Shown here piece by piece: positions 34,478 to 44,685 of a DNA stretch of 64,000 nt; positions within the stretch are counted from its first letter, which is position 1, and the number at the start of each line of letters is the position of its first letter. Position numbers and translations under genes: made by a program. Origin of the DNA: Strigamia acuminata (taxonomy: Eukaryota; Arthropoda; Chilopoda; Geophilomorpha; Linotaeniidae); assembly GCA_949358305.1 (NCBI GenBank), contig OX442322.1, forward strand, positions 9,176,001 through 9,240,000, read 5' to 3'. Below the pieces are notes generated by a model. The model was not told where the DNA came from. It saw nothing but the letters and a program-made list of their open reading frames with translations, and did no database searches.

Positions 34478-35594
34478 GATGCGATGCGTAGCACAATACA
34501 CAAAATCACTTAGAATCACAACACTTGCAAAATATAACACTTAACCCACCAAAAATTAGGCGAAAAATAATACAATTCCACCCGGGGTACAGCTCAATAA
34601 GTGAGCACAACTTCTCCGACTAGTCGCTACAAGGACCTCCGACCGACACACCTGGGGTCGCGGGAAAATCCCCTTGCTTCGAGCAAGCCTAGCCGAAAAT
34701 AAGACGACACTAGGCGAATGCCTAAAGGGTGCCGAATATATTAAAGGGCCCAAACAAAACCTTAATAATATTCACAAATAATTTCGAACCCAAATATATA
34801 CACTTAAATGATGTGAAGATGGCAAGTTGTGATGTTTTCAGTGCTGGAAATCGTTGGCTTTCACTTGTGCACCTGGCACAAGGCTTAACCGGTCCCAGCG
34901 ATGCGCAGATACACTTCACGTGCAAATCCGCGATGCGTTCCGGCTCGTCGCACGAAACGCGTCCAAAAATGGAAAATATCGATCCAAATTGACCCGTACC
35001 GATGCTCTGGTCGTTGTACGAACGTCGTACGTTCGTATCCAACTCGTTATAGGCGAGCGACGTCTTGAAAACGTTGTGGAAATTAATTCCGGTCGCCGCT
35101 GGCGAAAAATGCTTCGTTTTCGACGAAAACCTCTTCAAATCGTCCCGAAACCAGTCCCAATCGATTCCTTGGGTCTGTTTCTGGTCCCCCGTCGTTAATT
35201 CCAGCGCTGGGATCCACACGTTGACTCGATGACAGCCCGAATCCGTCCTTAAACACAGGTCGCACTGGGCGCCGCCATTTTGAAATGACGCGTCATCGTG
35301 CGAATGAAAACAAGAAAAATGGCTTATAATACGCCGAAATAAATGCAAAAAGTACTTCACTGTGTTCCTGATATTTATACAGCTGATTCTACGGTGATTC
35401 AACACCGTTTGTGGTCGAAATTTGTCCGAAACGATCGATCCTGCTTCGGGTCGCAATTCGCGGACTTCACTGCTCGGCGACGTGCGGGAAACGTTTCGTA
35501 TCGCCCGCCCCTCGTTTTCCGTGCGTCGTGGCCGCTCCAGATGTGGAAAATCGCCGAGAAAGTATGAATTTCGACAGGAACTCACCCACGCAAG
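34478..35594 (-). other. Copia-1 leader
   Basis: About 1.1 kb between primer site and gag ATG. One frame is open for about 287 codons (35585-34722) but begins with GTG, not ATG. A GGTGAGTT string just after the primer site resembles a splice donor. No known domain. Confidence 0.5.
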
Positions 35595-35606
35595 CCTCTG
35601 CTACCA
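35595..35606 (-). promoter_or_regulatory. Primer-binding site of Copia-1, initiator tRNA-Met
   Basis: The sense strand reads TGGTAGCAGAGG, 2 nt after the LTR, equal to the complement of the last 12 bases of animal initiator tRNA-Met. Confidence 0.85.
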
Positions 35607-35608
35607 CT

Positions 35609-36078
35609 TGTAGGCCATTAAATCAATAAAGTGAGTCCAATCCTGATTTCAGTCTTTTGCATTACTAGCACAAATTGTGCCGCCATCTTTATTGCAGTGG
35701 AAAAACATAACATGTGGTTTGAGGTTATTTGACCTCACAAACTATAGGGAGAACAAATCAATACTTCATTTAGTTGATTTGTCCTGTACACTATTAAAAT
35801 ATAAACACAACTTAGGACAGAACAAATTTCTATAATACACAATGCTCATTTGAGCAGACGACGATTAAATAAGTCATTATATGGAGGGAAATCAGTTGTG
35901 GTACATACACACGCAATTTATAAAAACAATAGCAACTGATTTACAATTCCGGGACATGATACAATGAAATACTAATCGCGTGACAATCGCGCTAATTCGG
36001 AAACGCACGAAGTAATCTCTCCATCGTAAATCGGAACTGACTGTGACAACACTTGTCCCTAAACTTTACATATCAATA
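35609..36078 (-). repeat. 5' LTR of Copia-1
   Basis: 470 bp. The sense strand starts TATTGATATG and ends GGCCTACA, so the usual leading TG is absent; the limits are fixed by the TSD and the intact host frame. Confidence 0.94.
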
Positions 36079-37204
36079 GTGTCTTGCCTTGCTCGGGTAA
36101 TATTCTCCGAATCGGGCGTTATGGCATTCCCGCGCAATGCTCTGGTGAACGGGCAACATCACCGAGTCGTCGACGGCCAAGTTCGGCGTAGTGCTCGAAC
36201 CCGGCATCGGCGGCGACGGCGGCGGGGGCTGCGTCGGCGGCGGCAGCGGCTGTGTCGGCGGCGGCAGCGTCAGGGACTGCTGTGCTGGCAACGGTTGCGA
36301 CGTTGATGACTGCGTCGGCAACAGCAACGTCAAAGACTGTTGTGTTGGCGGCGGCAGCGTCGCTTGCACTCCAGTCGGCGTGACTTGGAGTGCCGGGAGC
36401 TGGCTTACAGTACTCGTCGGTGGAACGACGGCCGTAGGCGCGTTTTCTACACGCGGTCGCGAATTGACATATTCGCTTAACCACCGTGCCACTTCGTGTG
36501 GAATCACGGTACCATGCTCGACGACGCCCATCTTGCGAGCGAACTGCATCGCGGGGTCGAAACGAGACAATTTCTTGCGTTTCATCTGGGTGATGATCTC
36601 GCGAAGGTCCCGCGTGTCTGGCGCTAGGACGCGACGCTCCCCGGAAGATCGGCCACTCGACTTCGATCGTGCCTCTCTCGCTTCCTTCGCTTCGATTGCT
36701 TTGAGAGCGTGTTCGGGAAGGGGAATTCCTCGCGCCTCGCAGCGAGCGAAATACCGCTCTTTGCGGTCTCGTTTCCGCTGCTCACGATGAGTTAGCGGAT
36801 GTCTGCCGACACGGGGACGAGAGACTCGCTCTTCGTCACCCGAAATCCAGACTTCTCGAGTCTCTTTACCGTCTTTCATCTGACGGTTGACGAACACCCT
36901 TGGTCTGGTGTAATTCGCGGGGTCGCGCGGTGGCTGCGCTGACGTTCCCGCTCCATCGTTGACGGTCGAGTGCTGTTCGACGCACTGTTTCTTCGACCGT
37001 CCCGGGGAGCGCGATTCGCTGCCCCCGGTTCCCTTGGAGCGCTTGCGCTTCCTTGGGAAATTATATTTGGGGCCGAGAATTCCCAAATAGTGGAGTTGCC
37101 ACATTTCAGCTTGTGACGTGAGAATCCCCATTCTCGGTCGCCACTGTGGCGTAACTTCTCCCTGCCGAATCTGCTCGCACCACAGATGTATATCGGCGGT
37201 GCTC
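36079..37204 (-). CDS. Gypsy ORF3, segment 2 of 3 (between the two copia insertions)
   Basis: Continues in frame from segment 1 (MSTADIHLWCEQIRQGEVT). About 375 residues: a short ordered start, a basic cluster FPRKRKRSKG that could be a nuclear localisation signal, a highly charged middle (REQRKRDRKERYFARCEARG), then a Pro/Thr/Gln-rich tract with repeats of the type LPPPTQP. It ends ...YYPSKARH, where Copia-1 (TSD GTGTC) interrupts. No known domain, signal peptide or membrane segment was seen. Confidence 0.7.
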
Positions 37205-37209
37205 ATTCC

Positions 37210-37686
37210 TATTGAGTTGTGGTGGAAATATTGTGTGTTTGGTTGTTTGTCGCCATATTGTATAGTTTGTGAATATTTACATTACACACTTTCCGGATAT
37301 GTGTAATGAATGTGCTGCTATTTAATGTCTCGATGTCGCGTTCAATCGATCTCGATTTTTATTAATGCTGGTTCTGTACCGCGGTTGAACGTTTCCATTT
37401 AGCAGCATGCGCTGATAACATCGTCTGCTCAAAAGAGCGAGTCCTGTATTGTTATTATTGCTTAGTTATCGATTATGAATGTCATTGCTTTTATTTTATA
37501 ATGTAAAGGACAAATCATTGAAATCCAACAATGATTTATCCTATTTTTCCGAGTGCAGTTGTTAGCCTCGAAGCGTGTACACTTTTATGTGATATTAAAC
37601 ATGGCGCACGCATGTCGGTGTCGCGCACCTGTTTAGACACTCGTCAACTCCTTTCTAACCGATGTTTTGGCCAGGAAATCGCTTTA
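37210..37686 (+). repeat. 5' LTR of Copia-2
   Basis: 477 bp, TATTGAGTTG...CGCTTTA: neither end is the usual TG/CA. The limits are fixed by the TSD and by the restored ORF3 frame. Confidence 0.94.
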
Positions 37687-37688
37687 TA

Positions 37689-37706
37689 TGGTAGCAGAGG
37701 ATGGTT
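37689..37706 (+). promoter_or_regulatory. Primer-binding site of Copia-2, initiator tRNA-Met
   Basis: TGGTAGCAGAGGATGGTT, 2 nt after the LTR: an 18-base match to the complement of animal initiator tRNA-Met 3' end. Confidence 0.92.
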
Positions 37707-38887
37707 GTCGACGGCCTGACCAGTTTGTAAAGGATTTCCGACCTTTTTGGACGCGAGACGAAGCCAAGACGTCGCCCGACTTCGCCGCAAACGCGAACCG
37801 ACCGACGCAGACGGATTTTCTTCGCCAAATCGATTGGAAACGATCGGCAACGTGTGCGGACATTACTACGGACATTTTAGTGTGTAAGCAGCTTTATTTC
37901 GAAATTTTTCTGTGCGAAATAAGCACTTTTTCCGACGTCGTTGTGAAATTCTCCTGCGGCGGCCATTTTGGATTCGGCCGTGAAGCGAATCGCAGCCCAG
38001 ACGTGCATCTGAACCGATACACGCCAACACGACGTTATTTTGCCGAGGCAATCAGTATTGCCAGCGAGACGACGCCCATTCACGTCGACACGACGGAGTT
38101 TCGACGCAAAACGACCGATATTTGTCGTAGGATCGTCGAGGACGAAGATTTGTTCTGTGGCGACCATTTTGATCGTTTTTCATCGCCATCGACGGTGAAT
38201 ATTCGTTTTGGAGCTGTGTTTACGTGTAAGTCCACGTACACAGCCATATTTAGCACGAAGAGCCGTGATTTACACCCGACGTGGAATTACGAAGGCGCGG
38301 ACGTGCGCAACGACGATTTCAAGAGGAAACCCTGGTTTTGCACGCAGGGTGCACCAGTTGAGAGGGTTTCTCCTCACATTAGCACCCCGGCGTGCGTGTG
38401 AGTTAATTCGACACGTGAAGCCGACGTTGAACACACCGTGGGAACCGATTACGGCGCAAGGATCCCGTAATTGGCCAACTTCACATCTAGACTGTTTTGA
38501 TTTATTTGCATACTTTCGTGAAACTCTGTATAGTTTTAAGTTTTTGTTGTTGGTCCCTTGTTAGATTCGGTGCTACCCTACGTCCAGTCGGGCACGTAGC
38601 ACTGTATTCTTGGCTGGGCTTATCCAGGGCCCCCAACCATCCCGCGACCCCAGGAGGTCGGACGGAAGAGTTGGTGGATTGCCAGTCAAGGTTTTCCAAT
38701 CTCACTTATTGAGATTCCCCGGGTTGAAACTGTATTTTCGCCTTCCTTTTTGGTTTTTGGGACTAGAGACAATTGTGCATTGTGTGATTAAGTGCTCCTG
38801 TGAAGTGTGTGTGCGGAATAAATTCCGAAATTGTGTTCTCTCTGTGCATAACCAATTATTATTGTGCATTTTCCTGGTGTCGTCGTG
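37707..38887 (+). other. Copia-2 leader
   Basis: About 1.2 kb before the gag ATG. A frame starting at the ATG that overlaps the primer site (37688) stays open to 38401 (237 codons) without a known domain. The rest has only short frames. Confidence 0.5.
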
Positions 38888-41800
38888 ATGGCTTCAAAGC
38901 ACGACGATTACAAGGATATTAAAAAGCTCGATGGCACGAACTATGCCACCTGGTCCGTGCAGGTCCAGTTATTGCTCAAATACAACGGCGTTTGGGGACA
39001 TGTTAGTGGCTCTGAGCCACCACTGGCTGCAACAGCCACTGCAAAAGAGAAGCGAGAGTTTAACGCTCGAGAGGACAAGGCAATGTCCACTATCTGCATG
39101 AGTTGCGCTGAGCCGCAGCAAGTGATAGCTGTTGCCTGCCCCACCGCTGCGAAAGTTTGGGAAGCCCTAAAGGACGCTTATCAACCGACGACGAGGGCAC
39201 GTCGTGCTCGGTTGCGACGTGAATTCCTCAACATGAAACTTCGAGATAATGAGGAAATGCTAGTTTTCACCGGGCGGGTCGACCGCAAAATCGTCGAACT
39301 GAAGGACGTTAAAATTGAGGTCACCGATGAATTCCAGGCATTCCAATATTTAGATCTTCTGCCCCCACAATACGAGGCTGTGAAACAGACCGCGTATCAC
39401 TGGTCGGATACGGAATTCACAGCGAAAAACGTTAAAGAACGTTTACTTGGCGAGTACAATCGCCTTTATGAACAGACCAATGAATTTGGCGTCCCACCTG
39501 TATTGGCAGACAATACTACCGCTTTCTATACTAAAGGGAAATGGAAACCTCGTGGAAAAACCCCAAATTCCCCCGGAACTTCGCGTGGAACATGTTTTAC
39601 TTGCGGTGGGTCGGGACACTTCGCCAGGGAGTGCCCATCGCCGCCGAAACAGCAAGGGACTTTCCCCGCCAGCGCTGGCTCGCCAGCCCAATTGAATCGT
39701 GGAGGCACCCGTGGCAAAGGACGAGGCAGAGGGGGTCCACAGAGAGCAAATCTCACACAACTGGACCCCTATACAGATGAGCCCTACACTTTGTATTCTG
39801 CGGTGTCGGAAGAGAAGCCCACAGTGCCCTTATCTCTTGTGTCGCACGGAAACTACGATTCACAGTGGTACGTGGACACGGGAGCGACCGACCACTTTTC
39901 CTTCAACCGGAATTGGTTTTCAAACTTCAAACCGTTGTCTAACTTCAGCGTTCTACAAGGAGAAGGAAAATCGAAGATTGAAGGTGTGGGCAACATCGTC
40001 CTCACTTCGCTCTATGGACAAAGAACGAGGAAAATAACTTTGACGAATGTATTCTTCGCACCGAATTTTCGGAAAAACCTTATTTCGCTCGGGCGCACCG
40101 ATGAGGCTGGGTTGTGCACAATTGTTAAAGATGGGAAGATGAGTATTTTCAAAGATAAAATCGAGGAACCATTGATTTCGGCAGTTCGGACTAGCGACAG
40201 GCTGTACAAAGTCAACTGCCGGGTCGAGGTTAATTCTGTAAACACAGCTGCATTAACTGCGCAACAGGATACAGCTGCTGTCCTCGATTTAATCAAATCA
40301 TCCGTGAAGGATGAAAAATTTGTACAACCGCTACTAACCATTTTAGATTTTAAGTCAGCTTTACTAAAAAGTTTCTGTAAGCCGGATATGGGAAAATCCG
40401 CATCTAATTTGAGTACGCAAGTAAGCGAGCCAACCAAAGCGAATGCGCCTGCGGCGATTAATTTACAGAAAACAGTGAATGAGGTTCAGACACCTCCTGC
40501 TATTGTTCCCGAAGCTAATGCGACTGCGAAAGTTAACAAAAGCGGGGATACTGGGATCAAAATGAGAAAGAAAGAAATATCCCAGAGTATGGACACGTGG
40601 CATTCCAGAATGGGCCACCATAATGCTAAAGGCATTATTAAATTAACCGAATCCGAGGACGTTTTTGGGATCAATTTGTCTAACAAAGAATTATCCACTT
40701 GTGACGCATGTGCCCGTGCTAAGAGCACTAGGGCGAGTTTTCCCCCGATAATTACCATTTCCACTAAGGGAGTATTAGATTTAGTGCACATGGATGTTTG
40801 GGGGGCATCACAAGCTACTTCCTTGGGTGGGGCTAATTTTTACTTTATATTGGTTGATGATTATTCACGTTATATGTGGATCATAACGATGAAGACCAAA
40901 GGGGAAGTTTTGGGCCATTTTAAACGTTGGTTGACGGAAGTCGAAAGAACGACATCACGGAAAGTGAAATGCATTAAAACTGATAATGGAGGAGAATTTA
41001 TTTCGCGGAATTGGGATGATTATGCATCCAAAATTGGTTTGAAATGTATTCGTACGAATACATATAGCCCGGAAATGAATTCTGTTGCAGAACGTGCAAA
41101 CCGTACCATTGTCGGTGGCGTCAGAGCTTTAATGTTGGAAAATGATTTCCCCTATCCCCTTTGGGCTGAATTAGCGACGACCATAGTTTACTTAAAGAAC
41201 CGATTCCCCCATGAAGGGCTTGGAGGAAAAGTGCCCTATACCGTGTTTTTCGGCAAGAAATTGTCTTTGCGACACATCAGGTGTATTGGGTCGAAGACAT
41301 TTGTACATATCCCGTCCCAGGTCAGAAAGGGCAAACTGGAAGGAAGGGCTTGGGCGGGAGCACTCATTGGATACGCAATATCAACTAGGGGCTACAGGGT
41401 TTGGGATCCTGTACGGAATCAAGTTTTTGCGTCCAAACATGTCCGAATTTTCGAAGACTCATATTGGTATGAGATTGGCAAACGGCTACAACAGCCCATC
41501 AAGCAACCGCAGGGTGGCCAATTCAAACATTTTGGGGATTCTTCCTCGGACACCGAGGGAGATGATGATGATTCCGTTGCCCCTATCCCTGAAATTGTTG
41601 AGGAAGTGCAAGAGGCACTACCACCTCCTATTCCGCCCCCTGTTGAACCCCCGGTTCCGAAGGAGAAGCCTCCTTTACCCACAACCCCAAAGCCTGTTTT
41701 CAGACCTGAATTGAGGCCGCTTGTAAAACAAGCGATACAACAGCCTGCGATAGAAACTGTTGAAGGTGACTTGGTTGGGGATGCTGGTGCTGGGGATAAT

Positions 41801-43735
41801 CCAGTTGAAGAAATTGGTGGGGCGAAGGGGGATAACGGCGATGGCGAGAATTACTTCAATGTTTATCCTGACGACGATGAGGAGGTTGATCTTCCTCCTA
41901 CGATACAAGCTCGTCGTGGTTCGGGCAAAAAGGGAAAGAAGGTCAAAGATCCTTTGTCGCTGCCGCTGGATATGACTAAGTGGAGACGGGTCCAGTCTGT
42001 CCGGAAAGCCGGGGCAACGGCTGGGAAAATTGATGTGGTTTATTTCTCGCCCAATGAAGACAAACTTAGAAGTCGGACTGACGTTGCGCGATGGTGCGAC
42101 GCAGAGGGTTACCACTACGACCCAGATCTTTTTGACTTCAAAACCTTAGAGGGTGAAGAACCCGAACTCCCTTTTGCCGGTTTCTGTGCCGTAGAGCCTG
42201 ATACCTACGAGGAGGCAATGAGGCACACCAACAAACGGGACTGGGAAAAGGCGATGAAAGAAGAGACAGATATCTTCGACGATCGAACTGTCTATAAAGA
42301 AATTGATAAGCCCGAAGGAGAGTTGCTTTTGGGATCAAAATGGATTTATAAAATGAAAAGGGACCAGTCGGGTGCAGTCGCGCGCTACCGGGCTCGCTTG
42401 GTAGCACAAGGCTTCAAGCAGAGGCCGGGCATTGACTTTACGGAGGTATTTTCCCCCGTAGTCAATTTCGTCCTCGTTATAGTGTTTTTCTGTACCTTGG
42501 TGATACTGAAAGGTTGGAGAGATGTCCACCTTGACATCAAGGCCGCGTACTTGTACGGGGACCTTGATAAGGTCCAATTCATGGAGATTCCCAAGGGCTA
42601 CAGAACAGCCGAAAACCAACATAAGTGTTGGATGCTGTTGAAGTCATTATATGGACTACATCAGAGTGGACGGATGTGGTACCAAGCCCTCCACGACCGT
42701 CTACTCCAACTGGGATTTGTGCCCTTGTTGGGTCTTAACTGTGTTTATGCGTTAGACAACGACGCAATTCTTATCTTTTACGTGGACGACATAGTTCTCT
42801 TCTCCAAGGATGACTACGTCGAGGAATGCGTTGTTCGATGGATTAGGGAATCCTTTGACACGGTTGATTTGGGTCCCGTGACCCTCTTGTTAGGCATAGC
42901 CTTTGATAGGTCTGGGGGCCAAATTAGGATCCATCAAAGGGCATACATAGAAAAACTTTGTAAGTTGTATGGGGTCGACTCATGCCTTCGGATTAGAGTA
43001 CCTGGGACGCCAGGAACGATTATTCAGGGCGTGACGGAAAAGGAGCGGGTTGATTCCACTTTCCCCTATCGCAACTTAGTGGGAAGTCTCTTGTTCTTGG
43101 CGAGCAGGACAAGGCCAGACATCCTGTTCTCGGTCATTGTCCTCTCACAATACAATGAGAAACATTCGACGCGTCACATTAGTATGTTATTGCAAATTTT
43201 GCGATATCTGGCAAATACGTCGGATTATATGATTAATCTTTCCAATTGCCGAAATGATAATCTAACTGTGTATACCGACGCGTCGTTTGCCCTCGATGCA
43301 GACAAAAGGAGAAGCTTCGGGGGTCACATAGTCTATTTGGGTGGCGTTCCGATCATGTGGAACTGCCATAAGCAGTCAATGACTGCGTTATCGATCATGG
43401 AGAGTGAATTTCTGGCCGTGGTCGATGGCGTAAAGGAGATTATATGGCTAGAGAGGCTTTACGATGCCGACATCATGTTCAGCATCAATCGGAACACCCC
43501 ATGCGTGTACGCGGACAGTATGCCCGCGATACAATACGCCAAAAACCGAATAGAGAATAGGGCGAATAAACATATCGACGTAAAGCTTCATTTCCTCAGG
43601 GACTGGTTTGAGCGCGGAACGTTTGCTATTAAGCATATTCCAGGGGCCCTGAATGTCGCCGATGTGATGACCAAATGGTTACCCAAGCCCAGACTTAACA
43701 CCTTGTGTGAGCATTTATTTGTAAGGCGCAAATAA
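38888..43735 (+). CDS. gag-pol: Copia-2 Gag-Pol polyprotein, 1615 aa
   Basis: Starts at ATG 38888 (MASKHDDYKDIKKLDGTNYA), chosen over the in-frame upstream codons because it matches the Copia-1 start. Zinc knuckle CFTCGGSGHFAREC (about residue 235). Protease WYVDTGATDHF (about 328). Integrase Asp in HMDVWGAS (about 634), Asp in KTDNGGEF (about 697), Glu in SVAERANR (about 733). Acidic/proline-rich linker (about 890-1030). RT GSKWIYKMKRD, LVAQGFKQRPGIDFTEVFSP, YVDDIVLF (about 1297). RNase H YTDASFALDADKRRSFGGHI (about 1461). Intact throughout; Ty1/copia domain order. It ends 17 bp before the 3' LTR. Confidence 0.97.
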   Translation: MASKHDDYKDIKKLDGTNYATWSVQVQLLLKYNGVWGHVSGSEPPLAATATAKEKREFNAREDKAMSTICMSCAEPQQVIAVACPTAAKVWEALKDAYQPTTRARRARLRREFLNMKLRDNEEMLVFTGRVDRKIVELKDVKIEVTDEFQAFQYLDLLPPQYEAVKQTAYHWSDTEFTAKNVKERLLGEYNRLYEQTNEFGVPPVLADNTTAFYTKGKWKPRGKTPNSPGTSRGTCFTCGGSGHFARECPSPPKQQGTFPASAGSPAQLNRGGTRGKGRGRGGPQRANLTQLDPYTDEPYTLYSAVSEEKPTVPLSLVSHGNYDSQWYVDTGATDHFSFNRNWFSNFKPLSNFSVLQGEGKSKIEGVGNIVLTSLYGQRTRKITLTNVFFAPNFRKNLISLGRTDEAGLCTIVKDGKMSIFKDKIEEPLISAVRTSDRLYKVNCRVEVNSVNTAALTAQQDTAAVLDLIKSSVKDEKFVQPLLTILDFKSALLKSFCKPDMGKSASNLSTQVSEPTKANAPAAINLQKTVNEVQTPPAIVPEANATAKVNKSGDTGIKMRKKEISQSMDTWHSRMGHHNAKGIIKLTESEDVFGINLSNKELSTCDACARAKSTRASFPPIITISTKGVLDLVHMDVWGASQATSLGGANFYFILVDDYSRYMWIITMKTKGEVLGHFKRWLTEVERTTSRKVKCIKTDNGGEFISRNWDDYASKIGLKCIRTNTYSPEMNSVAERANRTIVGGVRALMLENDFPYPLWAELATTIVYLKNRFPHEGLGGKVPYTVFFGKKLSLRHIRCIGSKTFVHIPSQVRKGKLEGRAWAGALIGYAISTRGYRVWDPVRNQVFASKHVRIFEDSYWYEIGKRLQQPIKQPQGGQFKHFGDSSSDTEGDDDDSVAPIPEIVEEVQEALPPPIPPPVEPPVPKEKPPLPTTPKPVFRPELRPLVKQAIQQPAIETVEGDLVGDAGAGDNPVEEIGGAKGDNGDGENYFNVYPDDDEEVDLPPTIQARRGSGKKGKKVKDPLSLPLDMTKWRRVQSVRKAGATAGKIDVVYFSPNEDKLRSRTDVARWCDAEGYHYDPDLFDFKTLEGEEPELPFAGFCAVEPDTYEEAMRHTNKRDWEKAMKEETDIFDDRTVYKEIDKPEGELLLGSKWIYKMKRDQSGAVARYRARLVAQGFKQRPGIDFTEVFSPVVNFVLVIVFFCTLVILKGWRDVHLDIKAAYLYGDLDKVQFMEIPKGYRTAENQHKCWMLLKSLYGLHQSGRMWYQALHDRLLQLGFVPLLGLNCVYALDNDAILIFYVDDIVLFSKDDYVEECVVRWIRESFDTVDLGPVTLLLGIAFDRSGGQIRIHQRAYIEKLCKLYGVDSCLRIRVPGTPGTIIQGVTEKERVDSTFPYRNLVGSLLFLASRTRPDILFSVIVLSQYNEKHSTRHISMLLQILRYLANTSDYMINLSNCRNDNLTVYTDASFALDADKRRSFGGHIVYLGGVPIMWNCHKQSMTALSIMESEFLAVVDGVKEIIWLERLYDADIMFSINRNTPCVYADSMPAIQYAKNRIENRANKHIDVKLHFLRDWFERGTFAIKHIPGALNVADVMTKWLPKPRLNTLCEHLFVRRK

Positions 43736-43741
43736 CCAAAC

Positions 43742-43752
43742 AAAGGGGGATA
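43742..43752 (+). promoter_or_regulatory. Polypurine tract of Copia-2
   Basis: AAAGGGGGATA directly before the 3' LTR. Confidence 0.8.
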
Positions 43753-44229
43753 TATTGAGTTGTGGTGGAAATATTGTGTGTTTGGTTGTTTGTCGCCATA
43801 TTGTATAGTTTGTGAATATTTACATTACACACTTTCCGGATATGTGTAATGAATGTGCTGCTATTTAATGTCTCGATGTCGCGTTCAATCGATCTCGATT
43901 TTTATTAATGCTGGTTCTGTACCGCGGTTGAACGTTTCCATTTAGCAGCATGCGCTGATAACATCGTCTGCTCAAAAGAGCGAGTCCTGTATTGTTATTA
44001 TTGCTTAGTTATCGATTATGAATGTCATTGCTTTTATTTTATAATGTAAAGGACAAATCATTGAAATCCAACAATGATTTATCCTATTTTTCCGAGTGCA
44101 GTTGTTAGCCTCGAAGCGTGTACACTTTTATGTGATATTAAACATGGCGCACGCATGTCGGTGTCGCGCACCTGTTTAGACACTCGTCAACTCCTTTCTA
44201 ACCGATGTTTTGGCCAGGAAATCGCTTTA
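43753..44229 (+). repeat. 3' LTR of Copia-2
   Basis: 477 bp, same sequence as 37210-37686 where compared. Confidence 0.94.
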
Positions 44230-44663
44230 ATTCCGTCGTCTTGCAAAATCCGCTCTGCAACCGCCGGCGCAGTGTCGATTAGCTGCTGGCGGTAGTGTTG
44301 ATACACTTCTTCGCGGGCCTCCTCGGTCTCGGCCGCTTGCCACGCGAACAACACATGCTCCTCCGCCGGCCTGCCGGAGTATTGGCTCGACAGGGCCGGG
44401 TGGAAGATTGGTGACTTCGGGTCATCGATGCGAGCGAGCTCTGCAGCGACGACGTTTCGCACCGACTCCGGGAACGCGTCCAGGAGTGTACAATCGTTAA
44501 CCCAACGCTTGGCGAGGGCGCGCGAAAATAATACGCGCAGGCGGTATGGCTTCGCATCTTCGCCAAAGCAGCGGCGCAGAAAATCGGGCAGTACGCCTCG
44601 ATATATGCCCGCTCGCACTATGCATGCGGGGCTGAGCGCTCCCCATGTGTCTCGGAGCTCCAT
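44230..44663 (-). CDS. Gypsy ORF3, segment 1 of 3 (interrupted by Copia-2)
   Basis: The third gene of the gypsy element, unknown function. Taken from ATG 44663 (MELRDTWGALSPACIVRAG) after the splice-acceptor-like site. Joining 44663-44230, 37204-36079 and 29246-27939 gives an exact open frame of 956 codons (955 aa). This segment supplies about 145 residues, predicted mostly helical and soluble, ending ERILQDDG, where Copia-2 (TSD ATTCC) splits the codons Gly-Met. The frame is also open upstream to about 45050, so a longer start (for example MNRNRTRRAVARFSD) with a hydrophobic segment is possible. I recognise no domain. Its place after pol is where env lies in errantiviruses, but the protein does not look like an envelope. 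Confidence 0.7.
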
Positions 44664-44685
44664 CTGCAATGATGGAAACAAAATA
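44664..44685 (-). promoter_or_regulatory. Candidate 3' splice site in front of ORF3
   Basis: The sense strand reads TATTTTGTTTCCATCATTGCAG, immediately followed by ATGGAGCTCC. Pyrimidine tract and CAG touch the ATG, as expected for a spliced subgenomic mRNA. No donor was established. Confidence 0.5.

Larger units (their letters stand above)
29252..36078 (-). mobile_element. Copia-1: full-length Ty1/copia element, 6827 bp
   Basis: Two 470-bp LTRs (29252-29721 and 35609-36078) look identical. TSD GTGTC (29247-29251, 36079-36083). One uninterrupted Gag-Pol ORF, an initiator-Met primer site and a polypurine tract: probably autonomous and recent. It lies in the same orientation as the gypsy element whose ORF3 it interrupts. 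Confidence 0.96.
37210..44229 (+). mobile_element. Copia-2: full-length Ty1/copia element, 7020 bp
   Basis: LTRs of 477 bp (37210-37686 and 43753-44229) look identical. TSD ATTCC (37205-37209, 44230-44234). One uninterrupted Gag-Pol ORF. Inserted in gypsy ORF3 in the opposite orientation. Related to Copia-1 in layout, LTR start (TATTGA) and primer site, but a separate family. Confidence 0.96.

Noticed and set aside
36191-36790. 199-codon plus-strand frame with GGG/C repeats
   Set aside because: Complement of the proline-rich tract of gypsy ORF3.
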